A DNA stretch of 37,086 bases from Bacillus andreraoultii (GCF_001244735.1 NZ_LN868936.1:266674-303759), one strand, 5' to 3'. Shown: positions 7,644 through 15,650, counted from the first letter of the stretch. Numbers and translations are program-made. The notes: generated by a model not told the origin, from the sequence alone.

Positions 7644-8099
7644 ATGCATGCTTTAATTCTTTATGCAAGTTTTAGTGGGAATACAGAAGAAGTGGCTGAA
7701 CTAATTAAGGACAGTTTATTAAATAAATCCATTGACGTAACACTTTATCGCATAACAAGGCAACCTGTTCATATTCCTGATTTTACGAAATTCGATATGA
7801 TATTTTTCGGTAGCTTTACTTGGGCAAAAGGAGCTACACCGGAGATTGTAAAAAGGTTCGTTTATCAAATAGGCTATAAACCTGAAAATATCTTTGTCTT
7901 TGGTACAGGTGATACACAGTTTGGTGGGGATGTATTATTTTGTAAAGCGGCTGATAAATTAGCAAAGTTTTACACATCCCCCCTACCTCCATTAAAAATT
8001 GAACAAAGCCCAAGAGGTGAGCAAGTGGCTAAAGTAATCCAATGGACAGAAGGAGTTGTTACATTTTGCAACAAATACTTAAAAAAGTTACCGTGTTAA
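7644..8099 (+). CDS. Flavodoxin in the reductase operon (NrdI-like role)
   Basis: This 151-residue FMN-binding electron carrier has a classical flavodoxin phosphate loop, SFSGNTEE (residues 9-16). FFGSFTWAKGATPE (about 54-67) follows, and FGTGDTQFGGDVLFCKAADKLAKFY (about 91-115) covers the isoalloxazine-binding loops. It resembles short-chain flavodoxins such as YkuN more than the ~130-residue NrdI of B. subtilis. Its place between alpha and beta genes, with its 3' end overlapping the beta gene, suggests it serves the beta subunit, either by supplying electrons or oxidant for cofactor assembly as NrdI does, or by keeping the radical cofactor repaired. That role is inferred from context. AAAGGAG lies 7 bases before the ATG. 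Confidence 0.85.
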   Translation: MHALILYASFSGNTEEVAELIKDSLLNKSIDVTLYRITRQPVHIPDFTKFDMIFFGSFTWAKGATPEIVKRFVYQIGYKPENIFVFGTGDTQFGGDVLFCKAADKLAKFYTSPLPPLKIEQSPRGEQVAKVIQWTEGVVTFCNKYLKKLPC

Positions 8100-9106
8100 A
8101 TCCAGAAAATCCAAATAAATCGACTGCCTTGTTTGGTGGAAAATCGAGTGGTATTTTAAATTGGAATGACCTCGCCTATCCACACTTTTATGATTATCGC
8201 GAACAGATTCGAGCACTATTTTGGCGAGCGAGTGAAGTCGACATGACTCACGATTCAAAACAATTTCCAACCCTTTCACATACGGAACAAGAGGCATTTT
8301 TAAAGATCATTGGTTTACTTGCAACGTTAGATGGTCCACAAACAGATATCGCCATGCGGATTGCTGATTATTCGACAGATCCATCCGTAAAATCGATTAT
8401 GGCAACAATTGCTGATCAAGAAAGTGAACATAACCATAGTTACGCTTATGTTCTATCATCTGTTACTTCATTTGATAAACAAATTCAATCATTTGAAACT
8501 GGGCGAACGGACGCCACTTTATTAAAAAGAAATGAACGGATCATTGATGTCTATAATACATTTGCAAGAGAGCCTTCAATTGAAAATGTGTTGAAAACGA
8601 TGGTGTACAGTGCTTTACTTGAGGGATTATTCTTTTACTCTGGTTTCGCTTTTTTCTACCACTTAGCGCGTCATCAAAAGATGGTCGGAACATCCACAAT
8701 GATTTCTTATATAAACCGAGACGAACTGCAGCATGGTAAATTTATTAGTGAACTATTCCGAGCAACATTAGCAGAAAATCCAGAGCATAACACAGAAGAG
8801 CTTAGCGAGTGGATATACGAACAATTTACCTATTCAGTCCAACAAGAAATACACTGGAGTATTTACGTTTTAAAAGACGTACATGGTATTGATCTTGAAG
8901 AATTAGCTGGGTATATTAAATATCGAGCAAACAAAATGCTCCGGTTACTTGGTCTTAGTGACCTTTATGAAAGTCATTCAGAAAACCCAATGAAATGGAT
9001 TCGCGCTTACGTTGATAACTTTGATGATACGAAAACAGACTTTTTCGAACAAAAATCACGTCAATACACGAAGGTCGGTGATTTAAACGGATTTGACGAA
9101 TTATAA
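8066..9106 (+). CDS. nrdB: Ribonucleoside-diphosphate reductase class I, beta subunit
   Basis: This radical-generating subunit (346 residues from the TTG start) carries a full set of metal ligands for a dinuclear site: D89 (LATLDGPQ), E119 and H122 (QESEH), E186 (LLEGLFFY), E220 and H223 (RDELQH). The radical tyrosine is present at Y126 (HSYAYV), so it is not a tyrosine-less class Ic-type protein. The C terminus ends in an acidic peptide (DLNGFDEL) suitable for docking to alpha. The sequence is divergent from B. subtilis NrdF. The TTG at 8066 is preferred because AAGGAG (8050-8055) is 10 bases upstream; the ATG at 8042 lacks a site, and the GTG at 8093 is a weaker alternative. The first 34 bases overlap the flavodoxin gene, implying translational coupling. 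Metal use (Fe or Mn) cannot be read from sequence. Confidence 0.9.
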   Translation: MQQILKKVTVLNPENPNKSTALFGGKSSGILNWNDLAYPHFYDYREQIRALFWRASEVDMTHDSKQFPTLSHTEQEAFLKIIGLLATLDGPQTDIAMRIADYSTDPSVKSIMATIADQESEHNHSYAYVLSSVTSFDKQIQSFETGRTDATLLKRNERIIDVYNTFAREPSIENVLKTMVYSALLEGLFFYSGFAFFYHLARHQKMVGTSTMISYINRDELQHGKFISELFRATLAENPEHNTEELSEWIYEQFTYSVQQEIHWSIYVLKDVHGIDLEELAGYIKYRANKMLRLLGLSDLYESHSENPMKWIRAYVDNFDDTKTDFFEQKSRQYTKVGDLNGFDEL

Positions 9107-9125
9107 TAAAAAACGATAATTAGGT

Positions 9126-9155
9126 AAAAAGGCTTGGCTAATCTAAGCCTTTTTC
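9126..9155 (+). terminator. Terminator of the reductase operon
   Basis: AAAAAGGCTT (9126-9135) pairs with AAGCCTTTTT (9145-9154), giving a 10-bp stem and U-rich tail. Confidence 0.85.
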
Positions 9156-9254
9156 TTGCTTAAAATGGGCCTTACTAAAAGTTAGTTCAAACTAGGCGCA
9201 AATTTAGCATAATGAGATCCGGTGATATATGGTTCATCTAAAAAAGTCACTATC

Positions 9255-9572
9255 TTACTCAAACTTTTGATAATCGTATCGATATTCATCAATCGAAACA
9301 TACCTTTCATTTTTTACTGTTACACCTTCCTTCTCAAGTAAAGCTCTTTGTACAAATCGAGATTCATCATCTTTAATAACAATTTCTCCTTTTGCATTAA
9401 CGACGCGATGCCATGGTAGATTGTATTTTTGACTCATTGAATGTAAGATTCGCGCTACTTGACGTGCTGCTCTTGGATTACCTGCTATCCTTGCAATTTG
9501 ACCATATGTCATCATTTTACCTTTTGGAATGGATTGGATAATTTCAACTACCCTTTTAGTAAAGTCATTCAA
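9255..9572 (-). CDS. Alkyltransferase-like (ATL/MGMT family) DNA-binding protein
   Basis: This 105-residue single-domain protein of the O6-alkylguanine-DNA alkyltransferase family lacks the catalytic cysteine. The active-site motif PCHRV is replaced by PWHRVV (residues 53-58). The DNA-binding helix-turn-helix with its arginine finger is intact (YGQIARIAGNPRAARQVARIL, about 23-43). Family members of this kind bind and flip O6-alkylguanine without repairing it and hand the lesion to nucleotide excision repair. The start is TTG at 9572 with GGGAGGG about 9 bases upstream; no better in-frame ATG exists. The gene stands alone, converging on the reductase operon terminator. Confidence 0.85.
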   Translation of the reverse strand: MNDFTKRVVEIIQSIPKGKMMTYGQIARIAGNPRAARQVARILHSMSQKYNLPWHRVVNAKGEIVIKDDESRFVQRALLEKEGVTVKNERYVSIDEYRYDYQKFE

Positions 9573-9607
9573 ATGGATTTCCCTCCCTCTTCATAGCTAA
9601 TTGAACG

Positions 9608-9643
9608 AAAAAAAGCAAATTATCGATTACTGATAACTTGCTT
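9608..9643 (-). terminator. Terminator downstream of the small spore-protein-like ORF
   Basis: Read on the minus strand, AAGCAAGTTATC (9643-9632) pairs with GATAATTTGCTT (9624-9613), with one mismatch and a 7-nt loop, followed by a T run. It separates the small ORF at 9692-9826 from the ATL gene. Confidence 0.7.
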
Positions 9644-9691
9644 CTATATTATATCGTATCATTTTATAATACCTATACTTAGCTAGAATTC

Positions 9692-9826
9692 CTAGTCTTC
9701 TGTTTTATCTACTTGCTTTTTTATATTTCGTTTCACACCTTTGCTATTGTCCCCACTAGTAGGTGTTTTTCCATGCAATTCAGGTGCATTTTGGTTGCTG
9801 CTTCCTTTATTAAATTTCTTCGTCAT
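9692..9826 (-). CDS. Small hydrophilic protein, possible minor spore protein
   Basis: This 44-residue ORF starts with an ATG preceded by GAAAGGAGA about 10 bases upstream and ends just before a terminator, so it looks like a real short gene. The product is very hydrophilic, rich in Lys, Asn, Ser and Gly (MTKKFNKGSSNQNAPELHG at the start, KRNIKKQVDKTED at the end), without hydrophobic core or cysteines. This composition resembles the minor small acid-soluble spore proteins (SspN/SspP-like) of Bacillus, but I do not recognise a specific family. It is its own transcription unit between a MITE-like repeat and the ATL gene. Confidence 0.55.
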   Translation of the reverse strand: MTKKFNKGSSNQNAPELHGKTPTSGDNSKGVKRNIKKQVDKTED

Positions 9827-9926
9827 GACGAAAACATCTCCTTTCTATTTTTCAACATAAAGTATGTCCTCTTTTTCATTATTTACGCATGGAGATGAAA
9901 AACGCCAAGAGACGGTATAACTAACA

Positions 9927-10134
9927 GGGGACTGTCGGATAAGGGGATATCCAAAAAAGGATATTCAAGAAAGTGGATATATCAAAGTTTTGAAACAGGA
10001 AAAGGGGCATCCAGAAATGAAAGAAAACGAAGGGACGCTCGAGTCTTCTTTGTGCACTTAAGACCACAAGGAAAGTAGAAATTGGATTATATATACTTTC
10101 CTATTAGCCAAAAATACGACTTTCTGGGTAGCCC
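9927..10134 (+). repeat. MITE-like repeat, copy 1 (with about 85 bp extra)
   Basis: This copy starts GGGGACTGTC and ends near TTTCTGGGTAGCCC. It shares the core GATATATCAAAGTTTTGAAA and AAAAGGGGCATCC with copies at 18568-18686 and about 30609-30725. Compared with copy 2 it carries about 85 extra bases after the GGGGCATCC core. These include GGAAAGTA / TACTTTCC, a small inverted repeat, and CCTATTAGCCAAAAA, which also occurs directly after copy 3. It has no coding capacity. It fills most of the 325-bp gap between the small ORF and azoR. Confidence 0.65.
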
Positions 10135-10151
10135 TTTTCAATCATTTATAG

Positions 10152-10793
10152 TTATACAAGTTGCATCGCTAATTTTGAAACTACTTCTTTCACTTTTTGA
10201 AGCCCTTCTTCAATAATGGCTTCTGCTTGATCCGGATTCGAATTATGTCCTTCAATAATTACTTCATCAATAATTTCCATTCCGAATACTTTACTGAACA
10301 TATTACGCATATAGTTTACAGCCATTTCCATTGGTTGCATTTCTGGGCTTGAATATACTCCACCACGTGCGTTCAATAAAATCACTTTCTTATCAGGCAT
10401 TAAATTAATTAACTCACCTTGAGAACCGTATTTAAATGTAAAGCCCGCTTCAGTAATATAATCAATAAATGTATGTAATGCGGCTGGAATTGTGCAATTC
10501 CATAATGGGAAAGCAATAACTACGACATCCGCTTTCGAAACGGCATCCTTAGCCTTTTGTTTTGCTGCTAATATGCGTTGTTCAATATCCGCCAATGGTT
10601 CACCTTTTTGCAACTTTGCAAATGCATTAAATAAATCTTGCCCAACATAAGGCATATCTTCCTCAAATACATCATAAACGTTTATATTTATACCTTTCGC
10701 CTCTTTAACAGTTTCCATAAACGTATCATACATACGGCTCGAAACCCCTTGTGATGCTGGACGATTATTTGCTTTAACGACTAATATATTCAT
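10152..10793 (-). CDS. azoR: FMN-dependent NADH:azoreductase
   Basis: This 213-residue flavodoxin-fold oxidoreductase of the AzoR family reduces azo dyes and quinones with NADH through FMN. The FMN phosphate loop is near residues 8-18 (NNRPASQGVSSRM). FPLWNCTIPAALHTFIDYI (about 99-117) is the conserved flavin/dimer segment, and LLNARGGVYSS (about 144-154) forms the second flavin contact. The ATG at 10793 is chosen because AGGAGG sits 6 bases upstream; the longer frame has no binding site. A promoter with TTGCCA (10867-10862) and TATCAT (10844-10839), 17 bases apart, reads into it. A TetR-type regulator is divergently transcribed and likely controls it. Confidence 0.9.
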   Translation of the reverse strand: MNILVVKANNRPASQGVSSRMYDTFMETVKEAKGININVYDVFEEDMPYVGQDLFNAFAKLQKGEPLADIEQRILAAKQKAKDAVSKADVVVIAFPLWNCTIPAALHTFIDYITEAGFTFKYGSQGELINLMPDKKVILLNARGGVYSSPEMQPMEMAVNYMRNMFSKVFGMEIIDEVIIEGHNSNPDQAEAIIEEGLQKVKEVVSKLAMQLV

Positions 10794-10838
10794 GTAAAAC
10801 CTCCTGATTGTTCTCATGTGAAAATAGTAACATATAAC

Positions 10839-10867
10839 ATGATAGCTTCTATAAGAAAAGATGGCAA
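10839..10867 (-). promoter_or_regulatory. Promoter of azoR
   Basis: On the minus strand, TTGCCA and TATCAT are spaced 17 bases apart, 46 bases before the azoR start codon. The sequence AACATATAACATG directly downstream of the -10 may contribute to repressor binding. Confidence 0.5.
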
Positions 10868-10963
10868 GTAATAGTTTACATTGATTTGTTAAAAAATGCA
10901 CATATTATGCTCAGCAATTCTTTTTTTCATGGGTTTGTTCAAATGTATTTTTAATCATAATCT

Positions 10964-10992
10964 AGTAAAATAAAAATAACATATATTTTACT
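10964..10992. promoter_or_regulatory. Inverted repeat, candidate TetR operator
   Basis: AGTAAAATA (10964-10972) and TATTTTACT (10984-10992) are perfect 9-bp arms separated by 11 bases, ending 6 bases before the ribosome binding site of the TetR gene. The location suits autoregulation. Binding is inferred. Confidence 0.5.
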
Positions 10993-11010
10993 GCTATAGG
11001 AGGTTACCTT

Positions 11011-11583
11011 GTGGGAAAATTAACTAGACGAGAATTTAAAAAACAAATGAATCGGGAACGAATGATTCATGCTGCTGTTCAACTGTTTAGTTCCCGGCCG
11101 TTTTCCGAAGTAAGTATTCGAGAGATTGCAAAGCTTGCAGATGTATCTCCGGGTCTCATTTATAAATATTTTCCAGACCAACAACATTTATTTATGGAAG
11201 CTTTAATCATCGAAAGTAAAGGTCTTTATGAGTATTTAGAAAGTGAAACGGATATTGAAATGATTGCTAGCCGTTATATTAATTATATGTATAAACACGA
11301 AACACTGTATCAAATGATGGCATACTTCATGCTTGAGATGAATAAACCTAGTTCAATCACAGACCAACTTAGAGGAATCATTAACCCGATACTTACCATG
11401 ATTGAGTCAGCGCTTAATCTTGATAATAAGAAAGGAACAAGGGAACAAGCACAGCTATTTTTTTCCTCATTAAACGGATTACTTATTACATATAAAAATC
11501 TTCCCGGACGACCTGAGGATAAAAACTTGGCACATATTCATACACTTGCCAAGTTACTCGTAAAACAACTAAGAGGCACGTAA
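11011..11583 (+). CDS. TetR/AcrR family transcriptional regulator
   Basis: This 190-residue repressor-type protein has an N-terminal helix-turn-helix (about residues 18-62: AAVQLFSSRPFSEVSIREIA, then SPGLIYKYFPDQQHLFMEAL), as in all TetR proteins. A helical ligand-binding domain follows with several Met/Phe/Tyr residues (YKHETLYQMMAYFMLEMNK). The GTG start at 11011 follows AGGAGG by 7 bases. It is divergent from azoR with 217 bp between the start codons, so it probably regulates azoR and itself in response to a quinone or electrophile. That ligand class is an inference from the neighbour, not from the sequence. Confidence 0.88.
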   Translation: MGKLTRREFKKQMNRERMIHAAVQLFSSRPFSEVSIREIAKLADVSPGLIYKYFPDQQHLFMEALIIESKGLYEYLESETDIEMIASRYINYMYKHETLYQMMAYFMLEMNKPSSITDQLRGIINPILTMIESALNLDNKKGTREQAQLFFSSLNGLLITYKNLPGRPEDKNLAHIHTLAKLLVKQLRGT

Positions 11584-11610
11584 TTAATGGAAAGATTAAC
11601 TACGTGCTTT
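11575..11610. terminator. Terminator between tetR and the converging FAD dehydrogenase
   Basis: GCACGTA (11576-11582, overlapping the tetR stop codon) pairs with TACGTGC (11601-11607), with TAAT/ATTA inside, and T-rich sequence follows. Probably works on the plus strand and may serve both. Confidence 0.65.
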
Positions 11611-11632
11611 ATTATTTTATCAAATGTACTTA

Positions 11633-13282
11633 TTATCCTAACTCTGAAGCAATTGCTCTCCCTGCTGTACGACCGGTAAAAAGGCACCCTCCGAGGAAAG
11701 TTCCTTCTAGTGCTCGATAGCCATGGACTCCTCCTCCACCAAATCCAGATACTTCGCCAGCCGCATATAACCCTGGTATTGCTTGACCTTTTGAATTGAG
11801 GACTCGTCCCGATAAATCAGTTTGCAGTCCACCTAATGTTTTCCTGCTTAAAATATTGAGGCGAACCGCAATTAGTGGGCCATTTTTAGCGTCTAAAATT
11901 TTATGCGGCTTTGCAACCCGAATTAATTTATCGCCAATATAGTTCCGATGACCTCTAATTGCTATTACTTGTAAATCTTTTGTAAACTTATTATCCATTT
12001 CTCTATCTCTTGCCGCTATTTGTTCCTCAATTTCTTTAAATTGAAGTAGATTTTCCCCTGTCAACTTATTCATACTATCAACTAAATCTTTTAAGGTATC
12101 CCTAATAATAAAGTCTTCTCCTTTATCCATGAAAGCTTGAACTGGTTCTGGTACACCTGAAAATGCCCTTCCTAACACTTTACGGATACTTTTCCCTGTA
12201 AGATCTGGATTTTGCTCCGACCCAGATAAGGCAAACTCTTTTTCTATTATTTTTTGCGTTAATATGAACCATGAATAATCATAACCTGTTTTCATAATGG
12301 CTTCTAATGTGCTCAACGTGTCAAAGCCTGGTAAGTTCGGCACTTGAAACCTTTTTCCCGTTGCATCAAGCCAAATTGAAGAAGGACCCGGTAAAATTCG
12401 AATTCCATGATGAGGCCAAATTGGGTTCCAGTTCGTAATTCCTTCTGTATAATGCCACATGCGGTCACGGTTTACAATTCTCGCACCTACTTCTTCAGTT
12501 ATTCCAAGCATTCTCCCATCAACATGGGCAGGGACACCGGAAAGCAGATGTTTTGGTGGTGTACCGAGGCGATCTGGCCAATTTTTACGGATTAATTCAA
12601 GGTTGCCACCAATTCCTCCACTTGAAACAAGTACTGCTTCCGCACGGTATTCAAAACGATCCATCACTTGCCGACTTGTTTCTTCCCCGCGACGTGCCGA
12701 AGTCGGGATGAGAACGGACCCTGCAACGCCCTTAATCACGCCATTTTCTTGAATTAACTGATCAACCTGATGGCGAGGGAGGAACTTTATCGTACCTTTT
12801 TTCATATGTTCAAGAATTCTTTGTTCAAAAGGGGCCACAATTCCAGGACCTGTCCCCCAAACGATATGAAACCGAGGAACGGAATTTCCGTGGCCCGTTG
12901 CTAAATGTCCACCACGTTCAGCCCAACCAACAACTGGAAAGAAACGGACACCCATACTACGAAGCCAAGATCTTTTTTCTCCAGCGGCAAAATCAACATA
13001 TGCCTCTGCCCATTTTCTTCCCCAGTAATCTTCATCTTCTTCACGATCGAAACTAGCTGAGCCAACCCAATCTTGCCATGCTAATTCCTTTGAATCCTTT
13101 ATTCCTAAGCGTCGTTGCTCTTTAGAATCCACTAAAAATAATCCTCCAAAAGACCACCAAGCTTGTCCACCTAAAAATGGCTCTTGATCTAAAAGTAATA
13201 CCCGTTTGCCAGCATCTGCTATTTCTGCCGTTGCAACTAAACCTGCTAGACCCGCGCCAACAACAATAACATCATATCCCAT
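11633..13282 (-). CDS. FAD-binding dehydrogenase (KstD-like / fumarate reductase-type flavoprotein)
   Basis: This 549-residue flavoprotein opens with the dinucleotide-binding motif VIVVGAGLAGL (GxGxxG at residues 8-13) and closes with the second FAD motif GLYAAGEVSGFGGGGVHG (about 498-515). That arrangement is typical of the fumarate reductase/3-ketosteroid dehydrogenase superfamily, in the branch usually annotated as predicted FAD-binding dehydrogenase. The substrate is unknown. It has no signal peptide or heme motif, so it is presumably cytosolic. The ATG at 13282 has GGGGGA 5-6 bases upstream. It is monocistronic and converges on the tetR gene. Confidence 0.85.
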   Translation of the reverse strand: MGYDVIVVGAGLAGLVATAEIADAGKRVLLLDQEPFLGGQAWWSFGGLFLVDSKEQRRLGIKDSKELAWQDWVGSASFDREEDEDYWGRKWAEAYVDFAAGEKRSWLRSMGVRFFPVVGWAERGGHLATGHGNSVPRFHIVWGTGPGIVAPFEQRILEHMKKGTIKFLPRHQVDQLIQENGVIKGVAGSVLIPTSARRGEETSRQVMDRFEYRAEAVLVSSGGIGGNLELIRKNWPDRLGTPPKHLLSGVPAHVDGRMLGITEEVGARIVNRDRMWHYTEGITNWNPIWPHHGIRILPGPSSIWLDATGKRFQVPNLPGFDTLSTLEAIMKTGYDYSWFILTQKIIEKEFALSGSEQNPDLTGKSIRKVLGRAFSGVPEPVQAFMDKGEDFIIRDTLKDLVDSMNKLTGENLLQFKEIEEQIAARDREMDNKFTKDLQVIAIRGHRNYIGDKLIRVAKPHKILDAKNGPLIAVRLNILSRKTLGGLQTDLSGRVLNSKGQAIPGLYAAGEVSGFGGGGVHGYRALEGTFLGGCLFTGRTAGRAIASELG

Positions 13283-13900
13283 CGTTATCCCCCATTTTCA
13301 CTTTGTCCCCTGTTTTCAATCAACCTTAATCTATATTTATGTTCATATTCGAGTTTTGTTGATAGATTCCTTTAATTATTTTGAGATTTGTGGGTTGAGA
13401 TGATTGGCGTTCGGCGGAGTGGTAGACGTGGGGGTTGTATCTGTTTTTCCGCATGAAGGGCATCGATAATGTTCTAGATGACTTTTTCAGCCTTTTTTCT
13501 GTGAATTGGACACATAGAAATGCTCTAGAGGACCGTTCCCGTCTTTTTCACCACAGAATAGGCGTCTATAATTGCTCTGCTTGACATTCATTACCTTTTT
13601 CTCTGCGTAAAGGAAACGAAGAATATTCTATATACCACCCGTAAAAAAAAGACATACAGAACATTTCTCTGCATGCCTTACTCATTTCTACCACATTCCC
13701 CTATTTTCAATTTCTTTCCAACTGAAACAATTCTTACATATATTCATAAATCACAACTGGTGACATCATCTAATAGCATAGTAGGAACAATACAAACCCT
13801 CTTACATTTTTCCAAACACATCCATGGAGTGGTTTAAAAACATAATTTCTTTCATAGAATACTATAGCTTTTCATCGTTAAATGAAAAAAGTATACTTTT
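13283..13900. other. Intergenic stretch (618 bp) with repeat array
   Basis: This gap lies between the aminotransferase 3' end and the FAD dehydrogenase start, both on the minus strand. It holds the degenerate 52-bp array at 13444-13610 and otherwise AT-rich DNA without an ORF that has a ribosome binding site. The promoter of the FAD dehydrogenase should lie at about 13290-13380. Confidence 0.5.
13444..13610. repeat. Degenerate tandem array, about 51-52 bp period, three copies plus a partial
   Basis: Anchors TGTTCT at 13470, TGCTCT at 13521 and TGCTCT at 13573 are 51 and 52 bases apart. Each copy has CATnGATA-like sequence before the anchor and a T-rich run plus CTGTGAATTGG- or CACAGAATAGG-like sequence after it; a fourth partial start (TTTTTCTCTGCG) lies near 13592. 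The copies are only roughly alike. Period and layout match the large array at about 29.2-29.8 kb. Confidence 0.55.
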
Positions 13901-15070
13901 CTAATTAATCGTCACGTTAAACGATTCCTCAAACTGTTCCAATGCCCGATCAATATTTGCTGCGAGTCCAAGTTCAATTAATGTTTCACCAATTCGCTCG
14001 ATTGCTTCGGCTAGCATCTCTTTCGTTGTATTTCCCATATGACCAATACGAAATGCTTTTCCTGAAAGATGTGCTAGGGCGCCGGCGACAATAACACCCT
14101 TTTTCGCTAAAGATGAGCGGAACTCTGCATCATCTACCCCATCTGGATAAAGTATACAACTTAAAGTGGCAGCAGCTACCCCTTCATCTGCAAGTGGCTT
14201 CATTCCGTATTCTCGTAAAGAAGATCGCACGGCTTGACCATATTGTTTATGTCGGATATAGCGCTTTTCCATGCCTTCTTCTAAAACAAGGCGCATCCCC
14301 TCTCTATATCCATAGATCATATTAACAGCAGGTGTTGCAAAATACTTCGTCGGATCATGCATAATCGGAAGCCAATTTTTTATATCACAATAATAAGCTG
14401 GAACTCGGTCCAGTTCTTCACGTGCTGCTAATGCTGTTTGATTAAATGCAACGATGGCCAATCCCGGTGGTACTCCAATCGCCTTTTGTGAACCTGTTAA
14501 AACAACATCAATCTTCGCATCCGGTGAACCGTACGTTTTACTCATATCCTCTTCTATCGCACCAGTTGCGCAAACACCATCTAATATAACAAGCGCACCA
14601 TGTTTTTTAATTAACGGTACGAGTAAATCTAGATTTGACGCGACACCCGTTGATGTATCCGCATGTGTAATCGTGACAGCTTTATATTTGTTTTCTGATA
14701 GTTTCTTATCAACTTCAGTTACATCAATATGTTTACCCCATTCACTTTGTACAACATCAATCTCAATTCCATAAGCTTGACCGAGTTTAATAAAACGATC
14801 ACCAAAATAGCCGTGACTAATAACGAGCAACTTTTCACCAGAAGCAACCGTATTCACAAGTGCCATTTCCATTGCAAGTGTGCCCGATCCTGAAATAACG
14901 AAAACCTCACCATCTGTTTTTAACATTTGCTTTGTTGCTTCAATGGACTCTTTATACATTTTGGCAAATCTTAGGTCTGTATGTCCCCATGTTTCTTGAA
15001 CCATGGCATCGTAAATCGAATCGGCAACCGGCGTTGGTCCTGGAATTAATAACAATTCCTTATTTCGCAT
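13901..15070 (-). CDS. Alanine-glyoxylate / serine-pyruvate aminotransferase family (class V PLP enzyme)
   Basis: This 389-residue PLP-dependent enzyme opens with LLIPGPTPV, the family signature. The PLP phosphate region is SGSGTLAMEMAL (about 60-71). The cofactor-ring Asp is D164 (VILDGVCATG) and the Schiff-base lysine is K196 (LTGSQKAIGVPPG). The family moves amino groups between alanine, serine or ureidoglycine and glyoxylate or pyruvate. Which reaction applies here is not clear, since no purine or photorespiratory genes are adjacent. The ATG at 15070 follows a GGGGG ribosome binding site by about 8 bases and fits the family N terminus. It appears monocistronic. Confidence 0.88.
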   Translation of the reverse strand: MRNKELLLIPGPTPVADSIYDAMVQETWGHTDLRFAKMYKESIEATKQMLKTDGEVFVISGSGTLAMEMALVNTVASGEKLLVISHGYFGDRFIKLGQAYGIEIDVVQSEWGKHIDVTEVDKKLSENKYKAVTITHADTSTGVASNLDLLVPLIKKHGALVILDGVCATGAIEEDMSKTYGSPDAKIDVVLTGSQKAIGVPPGLAIVAFNQTALAAREELDRVPAYYCDIKNWLPIMHDPTKYFATPAVNMIYGYREGMRLVLEEGMEKRYIRHKQYGQAVRSSLREYGMKPLADEGVAAATLSCILYPDGVDDAEFRSSLAKKGVIVAGALAHLSGKAFRIGHMGNTTKEMLAEAIERIGETLIELGLAANIDRALEQFEESFNVTIN

Positions 15071-15338
15071 CGTTTCATTCCCCCTTTTTAAATCCCCACA
15101 AAACACTTACTTTTTACAAACCAAACATACTTATGTATTTATTCCACTTCCTTTTATAAAATTCCTCTATTAAAAAATAGTCACAAAATTATATTTTATG
15201 AACACTCCAATATAATTCTGGCTCTTATTCAATAAAATGAACTATATGTTAACTCAAGTATGTACAAGTTTACCAAATTCTCTCCTTTTGTTATGCTAAA
15301 AAAAGGGATGAACTATTTAGAGATTGGGGGAAATTTTT

Positions 15339-15650
15339 ATGAAGGTGTATGGACCAGTCGTTGATCATGAGACAAGGTGTATTCATTATCATACAGAAAA
15401 GGATATAATTGCGATTAAGTTCAAATGTTGTAATCGGTATTACCCTTGTTTCCAATGTCACAATGGTTGCGAGAATCATCCCATTAAGCGTTGGGAAAAA
15501 GATGAGTTTAATAAAAAAGCGATTCTCTGCGGGCATTGTCAAACTGAATTATCCATTCGCGAATATATGGGAACAACGAATTGCCCCTATTGTGGACACA
15601 TATTTAATGAAGGCTGCGCAACCCATTATCCAATTTATTTTGATGTTTAA
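15339..15650 (+). CDS. CHY zinc finger protein
   Basis: This 103-residue zinc-binding protein contains CIHYH (C14, H16, H18), CCNRYYPCFQCHNGCENH (about 30-47) and two later pairs, CGHC (65-68) and CPYC (about 82-85). These fit the CHY-type zinc finger that in plants and animals occurs in RING ubiquitin ligases but in Bacillales stands alone. The bacterial role is unknown. The ATG at 15339 follows GGGGGA (15326-15331) by 7 bases. It is a single gene converging on the YcxB gene through a shared terminator. Confidence 0.85.
   Translation: MKVYGPVVDHETRCIHYHTEKDIIAIKFKCCNRYYPCFQCHNGCENHPIKRWEKDEFNKKAILCGHCQTELSIREYMGTTNCPYCGHIFNEGCATHYPIYFDV

Noticed and set aside
8042-8065. ATG at 8042 as the start of the reductase beta subunit
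   Set aside because: No ribosome binding site precedes it, whereas AAGGAG lies 10 bases before the TTG at 8066.
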